64,000 nucleotides of DNA from Microbacterium sp. BH-3-3-3 (GTDB lineage Bacteria; Actinomycetota; Actinomycetes; Actinomycetales; Microbacteriaceae): NCBI RefSeq assembly GCF_007679045.1, contig NZ_VEFS01000005.1, forward strand, positions 191,171 through 255,170, written 5' to 3'. Position numbers and translations under genes: made by a program. A model generated the notes under the pieces. It saw nothing but the letters and a program-made list of their open reading frames with translations, did not search any database and was not told the origin of the DNA. Below, one piece after another: positions 8,388 through 17,527 of the stretch. Position 1 is the stretch's first letter; each line of letters begins with the position of its first letter.

Positions 8388-9326
8388 ATGGCGACCATCG
8401 CCGACACCCGCAAGCGGGCGCCGAAGACCGGGCCGGACCGGCCGCGGAGCCGCTCCCGTCTGACGCTGCGCAGCACCCTCATCGGGTGGAGCTTCATCCT
8501 CCCCAACTTCGTGGGGTTCGCCGCCCTCACGCTCGTGCCCGTCGTGACGTTGTTCTACATGTCGATGACGAACTGGAACGTCTTCGGGTCGTCCGCGTTC
8601 GTCGGGATCGCGAACTTCCAGCGGCTCCTCGGCGACGGCAGCTTCCGCATCGCCCTGTTCAACACGCTGTACTACGCCGCTCTGCACATCCCGCTGACGA
8701 TGATCGTCGCGCTGGGACTCGCCCTGCTGCTGAACAACAAGCTGCGCGGAGTCGCCTTCTTCCGCACCGCGGCGTTCTTCCCCTACATCACCTCTATCGT
8801 CGCGATCGCGGTCGTCTGGAACCTGCTCTTCAGCCCCGAGTACGGGCCCATCAACGAGATCCTGCGGTTCTTCGGCCTGCAGAACCCGCCGGGGTGGCTC
8901 ACCTCGTCGGAGTGGGCGATGCCCGCCGTCGTCATCATCAGCACGTGGCGCGACATGGGCTACTACATGATCCTGTTCCTCGCGGGCCTGCAGACCGTGC
9001 CGCGCGAGTTGCACGAGGCCGCCCGCGTCGACGGAGCCAACGTCTGGCAGCGCTTCGTCAACGTCACGCTGCCGTGCCTGCGCCCGACGACCTTCTTCGT
9101 CACGGTGATGCTGACGATCAACTCGTTCAAGATCTTCGATCTGATCCTGGTGATGACCCAGGGCGGACCCGGCCAGTCGACCCTCGTGCTGTCGCAGTTC
9201 ATCTACCAGAAGGGCTTCCAGGAGAACCAGTTCGGATACGCCTCGGCGGCCTCGATCGTGCTCTTCCTCCTCTGCATCGTGGTGACCCTGGTGCAGTTCT
9301 TCATCAACAAGAAGCGGGACGCCTGA
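8388..9326 (+). CDS. Sugar ABC transporter permease, MalF/UgpA-like
   Basis: 312 residues with a Lys/Arg-rich cytoplasmic leader and six predicted membrane helices starting at IGWSFILPNFVGFAAL. The EAA loop that contacts the ATPase is present (HEAARVDGANVWQRFVNVTLP). ATG 8388 is preceded by GGAGA at a reasonable distance; the much longer upstream frame runs through the binding-protein gene and is rejected. The stop overlaps the start of the second permease (TGATG, 9324-9328). It forms the membrane channel with its downstream partner. Confidence 0.92.
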   Translation: MATIADTRKRAPKTGPDRPRSRSRLTLRSTLIGWSFILPNFVGFAALTLVPVVTLFYMSMTNWNVFGSSAFVGIANFQRLLGDGSFRIALFNTLYYAALHIPLTMIVALGLALLLNNKLRGVAFFRTAAFFPYITSIVAIAVVWNLLFSPEYGPINEILRFFGLQNPPGWLTSSEWAMPAVVIISTWRDMGYYMILFLAGLQTVPRELHEAARVDGANVWQRFVNVTLPCLRPTTFFVTVMLTINSFKIFDLILVMTQGGPGQSTLVLSQFIYQKGFQENQFGYASAASIVLFLLCIVVTLVQFFINKKRDA

Positions 9327-10243
9327 TGACCGACCTCCTCGTTCCCGACGCCACCCGCACGCTCGTCACCGCGGGGGCGAAGCCGCCGCGCCGTCGTCCC
9401 GTCGCGGGGGCGAAGCGCCCCGCGCGCCGCATCGGCCGCGTCATCGGCTACGCCGTGATGGTCCTCGCCGCGGTGGCGCTGCTCATGCCGTTCTTCTGGA
9501 TGATCATGAGCTCGCTCAAGACGCCCAACGACGTCTTCAGCGCCCCCGTGAAGTGGTTCCCCGAGACGTGGGTGTGGAGCAACTACGTCGACATCTGGAC
9601 GCAGTCCGGCATGCTGACGTGGATCCGCAACACGCTCGTGCTGGCGGTGGTCGTCACCTTCCTGCAGGTGCTGACCGGCTCGTTCGCCGCTTACGGGTTC
9701 TCGCGCATGCGCTTCCCTGGCCGCGACGTGCTGTTCCTCGTCTACATCGGCACGATCGCCGTGCCGTGGCAGTCGTACATGATCCCGCAGTTCATCCTGC
9801 TCTCCAACGCCAAGGTCTCGAACACCCTCTGGGCGATCATCCTGATCCAGGCGTTCGGCGCCTTCGGGGTGTTCCTGATGAAGCAGTACTACGACACCAT
9901 CCCCGAAGACCTCTCCGAGGCTGCGCGGCTCGACGGACTGAGCGAATACGGCATCTGGGCCCGCATCATGCTGCCCCTGTCGGTCCCCGCGATCGCGAGC
10001 CTCACGCTGCTGACCTTCGTGAACACGTGGAACGACTACCTCGGGCCGCTCATCTACCTGCGCAGCCCCGACCTGTGGACCATCCAGCTGGGGCTCCAGA
10101 GCTTCGTGAGCACCTTGTACGACGCCAACTACGCCCTGCTGTTCGCCGGGCTCACCATGTCGGTCGTCCCGATCGCGATCGTCTTCCTCTTCGGACAGAA
10201 GTACTTCGTCGAGGGCATCGCGACCAGCGGAATGAAGGGCTGA
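9326..10243 (+). CDS. Sugar ABC transporter permease, MalG/UgpE-like
   Basis: 305 residues. After a basic leader of about 45 residues come six membrane helices; the EAA motif reads SEAARLDGLSEYGIWARIMLP, and LTFVNTWNDYLGPL is typical of the MalG branch. It starts on the ATG that shares its A with the upstream TGA. Together with the lipoprotein at 7015 and permease at 8388 it makes the importer of the uronate locus. Confidence 0.92.
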   Translation: MTDLLVPDATRTLVTAGAKPPRRRPVAGAKRPARRIGRVIGYAVMVLAAVALLMPFFWMIMSSLKTPNDVFSAPVKWFPETWVWSNYVDIWTQSGMLTWIRNTLVLAVVVTFLQVLTGSFAAYGFSRMRFPGRDVLFLVYIGTIAVPWQSYMIPQFILLSNAKVSNTLWAIILIQAFGAFGVFLMKQYYDTIPEDLSEAARLDGLSEYGIWARIMLPLSVPAIASLTLLTFVNTWNDYLGPLIYLRSPDLWTIQLGLQSFVSTLYDANYALLFAGLTMSVVPIAIVFLFGQKYFVEGIATSGMKG

Positions 10244-10246
10244 GCC

Positions 10247-10918
10247 GTGCGCCGCATCTCTCACGACACGTACGCGAGCGTCTTCGCGACGGTCTACCTC
10301 GGGCTGATCGTCAACGTGATGCTGGCCGTCGCGTGCGCGCCATTCCTCATCGTCGCCATGACGACCGACCCCGCGGCATCCTGGCCGCTGCTGCTGCTGA
10401 CCGCGCCCCTGTGCGCACCGGCGCTCGCGGGGGCCCTCACCGCGTTCCGTGCGCACGGCATGGGGGAGGGGCGCGTCGTGCGCGTCTTCTGGGCCGGATG
10501 GCGCCGGACCGCCGGCAAGTCGCTCGCAATCGGCGCTCTCGCCGCCATCGTGGTGACGCTGGCGCTGATCGACGTGCGCGCCGTCGCCACGGCCTCGTGG
10601 GGCGTGCTCGTCGTGCCGTTGTGCCTGAGCGTCGTGCTGCTCGCGCTGGCCGTCGCGCCGGTCGCGCTGACCGCCCTGGTCGAGGCTCCCGGCACGCCGC
10701 TGCGCGTGCTGCTGTCGACGGCCGCGGTGTTCGCCGTACGCCGCTGGTATCTCAGCGCCGTCAGCCTGCTGGTGCTCGCGGGGCAGGCCGTGCTCTTCAC
10801 GACCTCCCCGGCGCTGGCCCTGGGCCTGACGGCCGCCCCCGCTCTCTACCTGGTGTGGGCCAACGCCCGCTTCAGCCTCCGTCCCGTGCTGCCGGCCGAC
10901 GCCGCCGTGGCCGTCTGA
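10247..10918 (+). CDS. YesL-like (DUF624) membrane protein
   Basis: 223 residues, five to six hydrophobic helices and the short conserved loops of the YesL/DUF624 family (VRVFWAGWRRTAGKS after the second helix pair). It begins with GTG three bases after the permease stop, so it is translationally linked to the transporter. YesL-type proteins recur beside carbohydrate ABC transporters in Gram-positive genomes, for instance in pectin loci, but their function is not known; an accessory role for the importer is only inference. Confidence 0.75.
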   Translation: MRRISHDTYASVFATVYLGLIVNVMLAVACAPFLIVAMTTDPAASWPLLLLTAPLCAPALAGALTAFRAHGMGEGRVVRVFWAGWRRTAGKSLAIGALAAIVVTLALIDVRAVATASWGVLVVPLCLSVVLLALAVAPVALTALVEAPGTPLRVLLSTAAVFAVRRWYLSAVSLLVLAGQAVLFTTSPALALGLTAAPALYLVWANARFSLRPVLPADAAVAV

Positions 10919-10934
10919 CCTGAAGGATCCCCCG

Positions 10935-12104
10935 ATGACGACCTCCCTCCCCACCGCTCGCGTGGACACCGACCGCGCGATCGCGCAGGTGCTGGCCACG
11001 GTGCGGGCCAACATCGACGCCTTCGGCGCGCGATACCCCGACGACACGACCCGTGAGAACCGCTATCCGCTGCGCCCCGCCGTGCCCGGCTTCGCAGAGG
11101 GCGCGAACCGCGGCTGGACCACGAGCTTCTGGCCGGGCATGCAGTGGATCGCCTACGAGCTGACCGGCGACGACGTGTTCCGCGACGCCGCGCTCGGCCA
11201 CGCCGCCGACTTCGGTCGCCGCGTGCGCGAGGAGGACGACCTCGACACCCACGACCTCGGCTTCCTCTACACGCTGTCGTGCGTGGCGCCCGCGCGCCTT
11301 CTCGACGACGCCGAGGCCCGCGCGAGCGCCCTGTCGGCGGCCGAGCACCTCATGACGCGCTACCTGCCCTCGGCCGGGATCATCCAGGCCTGGGGCGACC
11401 TCGCCGACCCCGCGCAGCGCGGTCGCACCATCATCGACAGCCTCATGAACATGCCGCTGCTGACGTGGGCGGGCGAGCAGACCGGCGACCCGCGCTTCAG
11501 CGAGGTGGTGTCCCGGCATACGGCCGAGCTGCGCACGCGCATCCTGCGCCCCGACGGCTCGACCTTCCACACCTTCTACTGGGACGCCGAGACGGGCGAG
11601 CCGCTGCGCGGAGCGACCGAGCAGGGCGCGTTCGACGACTCGTGCTGGGCGCGCGGACAGGCGTGGGGCATCTACGGCTTCGCGCTGAACCACCGCGCCA
11701 CCGGCGACGAGGCGCTGCTCGAGGCCTCCCGCACGTGCGCCGAGTACTTCCTCTCGCACCTGCCCGCCGACGACGTCCCCTTCTGGGACCTCGTGTACAA
11801 CGACGGCGCCGAAGCCCCGCGCGACAGCTCCTCGGGCGCGATCGCGGTGTGCGGACTGTTCGAGCTGGCCGAGGCCGACCCCGAGAACGCGCCCCGCTGG
11901 CGCGCGGCGGCCGAGCGCATCCTCACCTCGCTCATCGCCCACTACACCCCGGCCCGGGCCGACGACGCCGACACCGTGCTGCTGCACAGCGTCTACGACC
12001 TGCCCAAGAACGTCGGCGTCGACGAGGGGACCCTCTGGGGCGACTACTTCTACTTCGAGGCGCTCGCGCGCGCCTCGCGTCCCGACTGGCGGCCCGTGTG
12101 GTGA
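10935..12104 (+). CDS. GH88 unsaturated glucuronyl/galacturonyl hydrolase
   Basis: 389 residues, an (alpha/alpha)6 barrel. The two conserved aspartates of the family are visible: Asp107 in HDLGF and Asp168 in IIDSLMN, matching Asp88 and Asp149 of Bacillus UGL. NRGWTTSFWPGM and RGQAWGIYGF are further family hallmarks. GH88 enzymes hydrate the double bond of the non-reducing unsaturated uronic acid, releasing it as 5-keto-4-deoxyuronate, exactly the product left by a heparinase-type lyase. No signal peptide, so cytoplasmic. AAGGA precedes ATG 10935. The stop overlaps the next start (GTGA, 12101-12104). Confidence 0.9.
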   Translation: MTTSLPTARVDTDRAIAQVLATVRANIDAFGARYPDDTTRENRYPLRPAVPGFAEGANRGWTTSFWPGMQWIAYELTGDDVFRDAALGHAADFGRRVREEDDLDTHDLGFLYTLSCVAPARLLDDAEARASALSAAEHLMTRYLPSAGIIQAWGDLADPAQRGRTIIDSLMNMPLLTWAGEQTGDPRFSEVVSRHTAELRTRILRPDGSTFHTFYWDAETGEPLRGATEQGAFDDSCWARGQAWGIYGFALNHRATGDEALLEASRTCAEYFLSHLPADDVPFWDLVYNDGAEAPRDSSSGAIAVCGLFELAEADPENAPRWRAAAERILTSLIAHYTPARADDADTVLLHSVYDLPKNVGVDEGTLWGDYFYFEALARASRPDWRPVW

Positions 12105-12961
12105 GGCTCGCGCGCATCGACGGCGGCGCCGGCGAGCGGTCGGTGGCCGTCGTGGCGGGAGCGACCGGCGACCACGTGCTCGACCTCGGCCCGCGACCGC
12201 TGAGCGAGCTCTTCGCCGAGCTCGACGGCATCCGGGATCTGATCGAGACGACGGATGCCGAGACCCTGCCGACCCTCGACCCCTCGAGCCTGCGCGCGCC
12301 GGTGCGGCCGCGCATCCTCGCCTGCCTCGGGTACAACTACCGCGGTCACGTGCCCGACGGCGTCGACCCGACCACCGACGACCCGGCCACGCCCGACGTG
12401 TTCGTGAAGACGGCGAACACGCTCGGCGGGCCGAACGATCCCGTCGTGGTCCCCGCCGTCGCCGACGACGTCGACTACGAGGGAGAGGTGGCGGTGGTCA
12501 TCGGGCGCCGCGCGCACGCCGTGCCGCTGGCCGAGGCGATGTCGTACGTCGCCGGGTACACCGTGCTCAACGACGTGTCCGACCGCTCGTGGCAGCGCAA
12601 GCAGAGCCAGTGGGCGCTGGGCAAGTGCTTCGACGGCTTCGCGCCCCTCGGCCCGTGGCTCGTGACCGCCGACGAGGTCGACCCGCAGGACCTGCTCGTC
12701 GAGGTCGTGCGCGACGGGGTCGTGACCGTCTCGCAGTCGACGGCGACGACCATCTTCTCGGTCGCCTTCGTCGTGCATCACCTGAGCCAGGTCATGACCC
12801 TCGAGCCCGGCGACGTCGTCTCGACGGGCACGCCGCAGAAGCTCCCTGACGCCCAGGAGGCGCACCGGCCCCTCGCCCCCGGCGACGCGGTGACCGTGCG
12901 CATCTCGGGCCTCGGCGAGTTCACCACCACCTTCGTCGCACCCCCGGGAGACTCCGCATGA
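12101..12961 (+). CDS. Fumarylacetoacetate hydrolase (FAH) family protein
   Basis: 286 residues. The C-terminal catalytic domain (from about 70) has the FAH metal ligands: Glu127 and Glu129 in DYEGEVAVVIG and Asp158 in LNDVSDR. Members hydrolyse C-C bonds of diketo acids or act as decarboxylases and isomerases. It sits between GH88 and kduD with 4-bp overlaps on both sides, so it is committed to the pathway. The canonical 5-keto-4-deoxyuronate route has no need for it; related proteins cleave 2,4-diketo-3-deoxy sugar acids in rhamnonate and fuconate pathways, so a hydrolytic side branch is a reasonable guess. Start is GTG 12101. Confidence 0.85.
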   Translation: MRLARIDGGAGERSVAVVAGATGDHVLDLGPRPLSELFAELDGIRDLIETTDAETLPTLDPSSLRAPVRPRILACLGYNYRGHVPDGVDPTTDDPATPDVFVKTANTLGGPNDPVVVPAVADDVDYEGEVAVVIGRRAHAVPLAEAMSYVAGYTVLNDVSDRSWQRKQSQWALGKCFDGFAPLGPWLVTADEVDPQDLLVEVVRDGVVTVSQSTATTIFSVAFVVHHLSQVMTLEPGDVVSTGTPQKLPDAQEAHRPLAPGDAVTVRISGLGEFTTTFVAPPGDSA

Positions 12962-13722
12962 TCCTCGACACCTTCCGCCTCGACGGCCGCGTCGCCGTCA
13001 TCACCGGTTCGAGCCGCGGGCTCGGCCAGGGCGCGGCCCTCGCGCTCGCCGAGGCCGGAGCCGACCTCGTGCTGATCGACCGCGGCGACGCCTCGCACAC
13101 CGCCGAGCTCGCGCGCGGCCTCGGGCGGCGCGTGCACACGGTGCAGCGCGACTTCGCCACGGCCACGCCCGCCGAGCTCGCCGCCGCGATCGACGAGGCC
13201 GCCGATGCCCTCGGCCGTGTCGACATCCTCGTCAACAACGCCGGCATGATCCGTCGCGCCCCCGCCGCCGAGCACGCGACGAGCGACTGGGACGAGGTCA
13301 TGGCGGTCAACGTCGACGCGGTGTTCCACCTGTCGCAGGCCGCCGGTCGCCGCATGATCGACCAGGGCTGGGGGCGCATCGTCAACGTCGCCTCGATGCT
13401 GTCGTTCCAGGGCGGCATCCTCGTCCCGGGCTACGCGGCGAGCAAGCACGCGGTCGCGGGGCTCACCAAGGCGCTGGCGAACGAGTGGGCGGCATCCGGA
13501 GTCACCGTCAACGCGATCGCCCCGGGCTACATGGCCACCGACAACACCGCGCCCATCCGCGCCGACGTCGATCGCGAGGCGTCGATCCTCGCCCGCATCC
13601 CCGCCGCCCGCTGGGGCACCCCGGCCGACCTGCAGGGTGCCTTCGTCTTCCTCGCCTCCGATGCCGCCGCGTACGTCACCGGCGCGGTGATCCCCGTCGA
13701 CGGCGGGTGGCTGGTCCGCTGA
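12958..13722 (+). CDS. kduD: KduD-type short-chain dehydrogenase
   Basis: 254 residues, classical SDR: nucleotide-binding TGSSRGLG at 16-23, NNAG at 93-96, catalytic Asn118, Ser146, Tyr159 and Lys163 (YAASK). Sequence around FRLDGRVAVITG, GRIVNVASMLSFQGG and NAIAPGYMATDNT matches 2-dehydro-3-deoxy-D-gluconate 5-dehydrogenase. It would reduce the KduI product 3-deoxy-D-glycero-2,5-hexodiulosonate to 2-keto-3-deoxygluconate with NAD(P)H. Neighbouring kduI, kdgK and eda confirm the role. The start overlaps the FAH stop (ATGA). Confidence 0.9.
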   Translation: MILDTFRLDGRVAVITGSSRGLGQGAALALAEAGADLVLIDRGDASHTAELARGLGRRVHTVQRDFATATPAELAAAIDEAADALGRVDILVNNAGMIRRAPAAEHATSDWDEVMAVNVDAVFHLSQAAGRRMIDQGWGRIVNVASMLSFQGGILVPGYAASKHAVAGLTKALANEWAASGVTVNAIAPGYMATDNTAPIRADVDREASILARIPAARWGTPADLQGAFVFLASDAAAYVTGAVIPVDGGWLVR

Positions 13723-13768
13723 CGCGCGCCGCCGCCCGCCCCTTCCACCCCCGATCCAGGAGATTCGC

Positions 13769-14611
13769 ATGACCGCCTCCATCCCCCAGCGCTACGCCAC
13801 CCACCCCGAGCAGATCCCCGGCATGGACACCGCGCAGCTGCGCGAGCGCTTCCTCATCGACGACGTCTTCGTCGCCGGCGAGGTGCGCCTGACGTACACC
13901 CACCACGACCGCATCGTGCTGGGCGGAGCGGTGCCCGCCGGCTCGCCCCTGCCGCTCACGGGCTACCCCGAGATCCGCAGCGAGTACTTCCTCGAGCACC
14001 GCGAGCTCGGCATCGTCAACGTGGGCGGCGCCGGAACCGTCACCGCCGACGGCGAGGTGTACGAGCTCGTCACCGGAGCCTGTCTGTACCTCGGTCGCGG
14101 CATCCGCGACGTGGTCTTCGCCGATGGGGCGGATGCCGCGGGCGCGCAGTTCTACCTGTTCTCGGCCCCCGCGCACACGGCCTACCCCGCCGCCCTCGTC
14201 TCTCCGGGCGAAGGCACGGTCCGCGAGCTGGGCGACCAGCTCACGAGCAACCGCCGCACGCTCAACCAGTACATCCACGAGAACGGCGTGAAGAGCTGCC
14301 AGATCGTGATGGGTGTGACGCAGCTGCATCCGGGATCGATGTGGAACACCATGCCGGCCCACACCCACGACCGCCGCACCGAGTGCTACCTCTACTTCGA
14401 CCTGCCCGAGGAGGCGCGCGTCGTGCACCTCATGGGCGAGCGCGAAGAGACGCGTCACCTCATCGTCGGCGACCGCCAGGCGATCATCTCGCCGAGCTGG
14501 TCGCTGCACTCGGGAGTCGGCACCGCCGCGTACTCATTCGTGTGGGCGATGGCGGGCGAGAACCAGTCGTTCGACGACATGGATGCCGCGCCCATCACCG
14601 ACCTGCGCTGA
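13769..14611 (+). CDS. kduI: 5-dehydro-4-deoxy-D-glucuronate isomerase
   Basis: 280 residues, normal length for KduI, a bicupin zinc isomerase. The zinc-binding segment PAHTHDRRTECYLYF (about residues 195-209) supplies two His and a Glu; NVGGAGTV and GRGIRDVVF are further signatures. It interconverts 5-keto-4-deoxyuronate and the 2,5-diketo acid used by KduD, the first cytosolic step after GH88. AGGAG precedes ATG 13769 by 7 bases; the 46-base gap to kduD is one of the largest in the operon. The stop overlaps the kinase start (TGATG). Confidence 0.93.
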   Translation: MTASIPQRYATHPEQIPGMDTAQLRERFLIDDVFVAGEVRLTYTHHDRIVLGGAVPAGSPLPLTGYPEIRSEYFLEHRELGIVNVGGAGTVTADGEVYELVTGACLYLGRGIRDVVFADGADAAGAQFYLFSAPAHTAYPAALVSPGEGTVRELGDQLTSNRRTLNQYIHENGVKSCQIVMGVTQLHPGSMWNTMPAHTHDRRTECYLYFDLPEEARVVHLMGEREETRHLIVGDRQAIISPSWSLHSGVGTAAYSFVWAMAGENQSFDDMDAAPITDLR

Positions 14612-15516
14612 TGAGTCCCGTGCTGCTCGCCGTCGGCGAGACGATGGCGATGCTCGCGCCCGCCGACGGGGCGGGAGTGGTCGAGGCGACCGGCTTCCTC
14701 GTCGACGCGGGCGGAGCCGAGTCGAACGTCGCCGCGCACGCCGCGGCCCTCGGCGTGACCGCACGCTGGTGGAGCCGCCTGGGCGCCGACGCGCTCGGCG
14801 ACCGCGTGCTGCGGCAGGTCGCGGGTCGCGGTGTCGACGTCTCGCTCGTCGAGCGCGACGCGGCGCACCCCACCGGGCTGTACGTGAAAGATCCGGGGCG
14901 CGGGGTGAGCTATTATCGGCGGGGCTCCGCGGCGTCGTGCTTCTCGAGGGCGGATGCCGCGACCCTGGCCCTCGACGGCGTCGACATGCTGCACGTCTCG
15001 GGCATCACCGCCGCGTTGTCCGACACCGCGCGCGACTTCCTCGACGCCGCGATCGGCCGGGCGCGCGACGAGGGCGTCACCGTCAGCTTCGACGTGAACC
15101 ACCGCGCCGCGCTGTGGTCGGCGGCCGAGGCCGCGCCCGTGCTGCGTGCCCTCGCCGCTCGGGCCGACCTCGTGTTCGTCGGCCGCGATGAGGCCGAGGT
15201 GCTCTGGGGTACTCCCACCGACGCCGACGTGCGCGCGCTGTTCCCGGAGATCGCCGAGCTGGTCGTGAAGGACGGCGACGTCGGCGCGACGGTGTTCGCG
15301 GGCGAGGAGCGCGTCTTCGTCCCCTCGCTGCCCGTCGAGGTTCTCGACGCCGTGGGAGCGGGTGACGCCTTCGCCGGGGGATACCTCGCCGCGCGGGCGA
15401 CCGGCGCCACGGCATCCGATCGCCTCCGCTCCGGCCACGAGCGCGCCGCGCTCACCCTCCGCACCTACGGCGACTCGCTGCACGATGCCGCCCACCCCGA
15501 CAGGACGCCCGCATGA
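14611..15516 (+). CDS. kdgK: 2-keto-3-deoxygluconate kinase, PfkB family
   Basis: 301 residues. The ribokinase-type ATP and catalytic signature is LDAVGAGDAFAGGY with GAGDAF at 249-254 (Asp252 the base); the N-terminal AGGAESNVA motif for the sugar is at 33-41. It would phosphorylate 2-keto-3-deoxygluconate to KDPG. Specificity rests on position between kduI and the aldolase. Its stop overlaps the aldolase ATG (15513-15516). Confidence 0.88.
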   Translation: MSPVLLAVGETMAMLAPADGAGVVEATGFLVDAGGAESNVAAHAAALGVTARWWSRLGADALGDRVLRQVAGRGVDVSLVERDAAHPTGLYVKDPGRGVSYYRRGSAASCFSRADAATLALDGVDMLHVSGITAALSDTARDFLDAAIGRARDEGVTVSFDVNHRAALWSAAEAAPVLRALAARADLVFVGRDEAEVLWGTPTDADVRALFPEIAELVVKDGDVGATVFAGEERVFVPSLPVEVLDAVGAGDAFAGGYLAARATGATASDRLRSGHERAALTLRTYGDSLHDAAHPDRTPA

Positions 15517-16136
15517 CCCCTCCCGATGCCACCGCCGCCTGGTTCGACGACACCTTCGCCTCCGCCCCGCTCATGGCGATCCTGCGGGGGATGGGCCGCG
15601 AGCGTTCGCTCGCGCTCGCCGCGACCGCGTGGGACCTCGGCATCGACAACGTCGAGGTTCCCCTGCAGACCCCCGCCGACGAAAAGGCCCTGCGCGCGGT
15701 GTGCGCCGCGGGAGCCGAGCGCGGGCGGATCGTCTGCGCCGGCACGATCATCGACCCCGCGCAGGTGCCGATCGCCGTCGCGGCCGGTGCGCGCTACCTC
15801 GTCTCGCCCGGGCTCGACCCCGCCGTCGTCGCCGCGGCCCGAGCGCACGGCATCCCGATCCTCCCGGGCGTCGCGACCCCCAGCGAGGTGCAGCTCGCCG
15901 TCTCGCTCGGGCTGCGCTGGCTCAAGGCGTTCCCCGCGACCTGGCTGACCCCGGCGTGGTTCCGCGTGATCCGCGGACCCTTCCCCGACGTGCGGTTCGT
16001 CGCGACGGGCGGTCTCGACGCCGGCAACGTCGCCGACTACCTCGACGCCGGGGTGCGCGTGGCGGCCGTGGGCTCGGCCCTCGAGGACTCCTCGCAGCTG
16101 CCGCGCCTGGCCGCCCTGCTGTCGCCAGCCGCCTGA
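15513..16136 (+). CDS. eda: KDPG/KDPGal-type aldolase
   Basis: 207 residues, class I aldolase. The Schiff-base lysine is Lys138 in LRWLKAFPA and the catalytic glutamate is Glu48 in NVEVPLQTP; MAILRG at the N terminus supplies the carboxylate-binding Arg and resembles both KDPG and 2-keto-3-deoxy-6-phosphogalactonate aldolases. It splits the phosphorylated keto-deoxy acid to pyruvate and glyceraldehyde-3-phosphate, ending the pathway. It is the last gene of the operon that started at 5012; about 105 bases follow before the dehydrogenase. Confidence 0.9.
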   Translation: MTPPDATAAWFDDTFASAPLMAILRGMGRERSLALAATAWDLGIDNVEVPLQTPADEKALRAVCAAGAERGRIVCAGTIIDPAQVPIAVAAGARYLVSPGLDPAVVAAARAHGIPILPGVATPSEVQLAVSLGLRWLKAFPATWLTPAWFRVIRGPFPDVRFVATGGLDAGNVADYLDAGVRVAAVGSALEDSSQLPRLAALLSPAA

Positions 16137-16241
16137 GCCCTCGTCCTCTGGCATCTCGCGCACATCCGTGCAAGCCCGTCCCTCGGCGGCGTCGGCGGGA
16201 GAAGATTGACCGTCCGCAACGATCCCCCACTGAGGAGACCC

Positions 16242-17288
16242 ATGCACGTCAACGCCTACGCGGCGTCGTCCGCGACCTCACCCCTCGAGCCCACGACCAT
16301 CGAGCGCCGCGACGTCGGCCCGAAGGACGTCCTGATCGACATCGCCTACGCCGGCATCTGCCACTCCGACATCCACACCATCCGCGGCGAGTGGGGCGAC
16401 GTGCCCTACCCCCTGACCGTCGGCCACGAGATCGTCGGCACGGTCGCCGAGGTCGGTTCCGAGGTCACCAGCCACAAGGTCGGCGACCGCGTCGGCGTCG
16501 GCTGCATGGTGAACTCCTGCCGCGAGTGCGAGAACTGCCTCGCGGGCGAGGAGCAGTACTGCGAGAAGGGCAACATCGGCACGTACGGCGCGAAGGACGT
16601 CGACGGCACGATCACCCAGGGCGGCTACAGCGAGAAGATCGTCGTCGACGAGCACTTCGTGCTGCGCGTTCCCGAGTCGATCCCCTACGAGAAGGCCGCG
16701 CCGCTGCTGTGCGCCGGCATCACGACCTACTCGCCGCTGAACCACTGGAACGCCGGCCCCGGCAAGAAGGTCGCCGTCGTCGGCCTCGGCGGGCTCGGCC
16801 ACATGGCCGTCAAGATCGCCCACGCCATGGGCGCCGAGGTCACCGTGCTCTCGCAGACTCTCAGCAAGAAGGACGACGGCCTGAAGATGGGCGCCGACCA
16901 CTACTACGCGACGAAGGACGACGAGACCTTCGAGAAGCTGAAGAAGAGCTTCGACCTCATCATCAACACCGTCAGCGCCCCGCTCGACCTCAAGCAGTAC
17001 CTGGGCCTCCTCGCCCTGAACGGCACGATGGTCAACGTCGGCGCCCCGCCGGAGCCCCTGCCCATCCAGGTCTTCACGCTGTTCACCAACCGTCGTTCCT
17101 TCGCGGGTTCGTCGATCGGCGGCATCCGCGAGACCCAGGAGATGCTCGACTTCTGCGCCGAGAACGGCATCGCGCCCGAGACCGAGCTCATCTCGGCCGA
17201 CCAGATCAACGAGGCCTACGAGCGCGTGCTGAAGAGCGACGTGCGCTACCGCTTCGTGATCGACGCGAAGACCTTCGCCCCCGCCTGA
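16242..17288 (+). CDS. NAD(P)-dependent zinc alcohol dehydrogenase, YahK/cinnamyl-alcohol type
   Basis: 348 residues. Catalytic zinc ligands are in GICHSD and GHEIVG and the Cys of [12 protein letters not shown]; the structural zinc site is [15 protein letters not shown]. The nucleotide motif [11 protein letters not shown] follows. This is the CAD/YahK branch that reduces aldehydes to alcohols. ATG 16242 has GAGGAG 6 bases upstream, better than upstream in-frame codons. It has its own leader, so may be transcribed separately from the uronate operon; a link to uronate catabolism is not shown. Its codon use and lysine content suggest high expression. Confidence 0.9.
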   Translation: MHVNAYAASSATSPLEPTTIERRDVGPKDVLIDIAYAGICHSDIHTIRGEWGDVPYPLTVGHEIVGTVAEVGSEVTSHKVGDRVGVGCMVNSCRECENCLAGEEQYCEKGNIGTYGAKDVDGTITQGGYSEKIVVDEHFVLRVPESIPYEKAAPLLCAGITTYSPLNHWNAGPGKKVAVVGLGGLGHMAVKIAHAMGAEVTVLSQTLSKKDDGLKMGADHYYATKDDETFEKLKKSFDLIINTVSAPLDLKQYLGLLALNGTMVNVGAPPEPLPIQVFTLFTNRRSFAGSSIGGIRETQEMLDFCAENGIAPETELISADQINEAYERVLKSDVRYRFVIDAKTFAPA

Positions 17289-17313
17289 TCCCGGCTTCGG
17301 CCCCGGATGCCAC

Positions 17314-17343
17314 GGCCCCGACGTTCTCCGGAGCGTCGGGGCC
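17314..17343 (+). terminator. Strong hairpin after the alcohol dehydrogenase
   Basis: GGCCCCGACG pairs perfectly with CGTCGGGGCC around a 10-base centre that can itself pair (CTCCGGAG). No U-tract follows, as is usual for high-GC actinobacterial terminators. It starts 26 bases after the stop codon. Confidence 0.75.
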
Positions 17344-17420
17344 GCGGCGTTCCCGGCCCGGTCGGGCGTCCCGTCCCGTCCGGCCCCGCCCCTTACGGCG
17401 GCCCGCCCGCCCCGCCGGGT

Positions 17421-17501
17421 GCCGTCCTGCGGAGTTCGAGGCCGACACGCCGGTCTGCGGGCCCGGGGTCGCGGCGTGTCGCCGTCGACTCCGCACGACG
17501 G
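17421..17501. repeat. 81-bp palindromic repeat, copy 1
   Basis: Identical to 17681-17761 except one base (G17459 versus C17719); the copies are exactly 260 bp apart in direct orientation. Each is an imperfect long hairpin: CGGAGT...ACTCCG outer arms and CGACACGCC...GGCGTGTCG inner arms around GGGCCCGGG. It lies in the gap between convergent genes. No coding function is evident. Confidence 0.85.
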
Positions 17502-17527
17502 TTCCTGAGGGGGCGGTCGGCGCGGTG

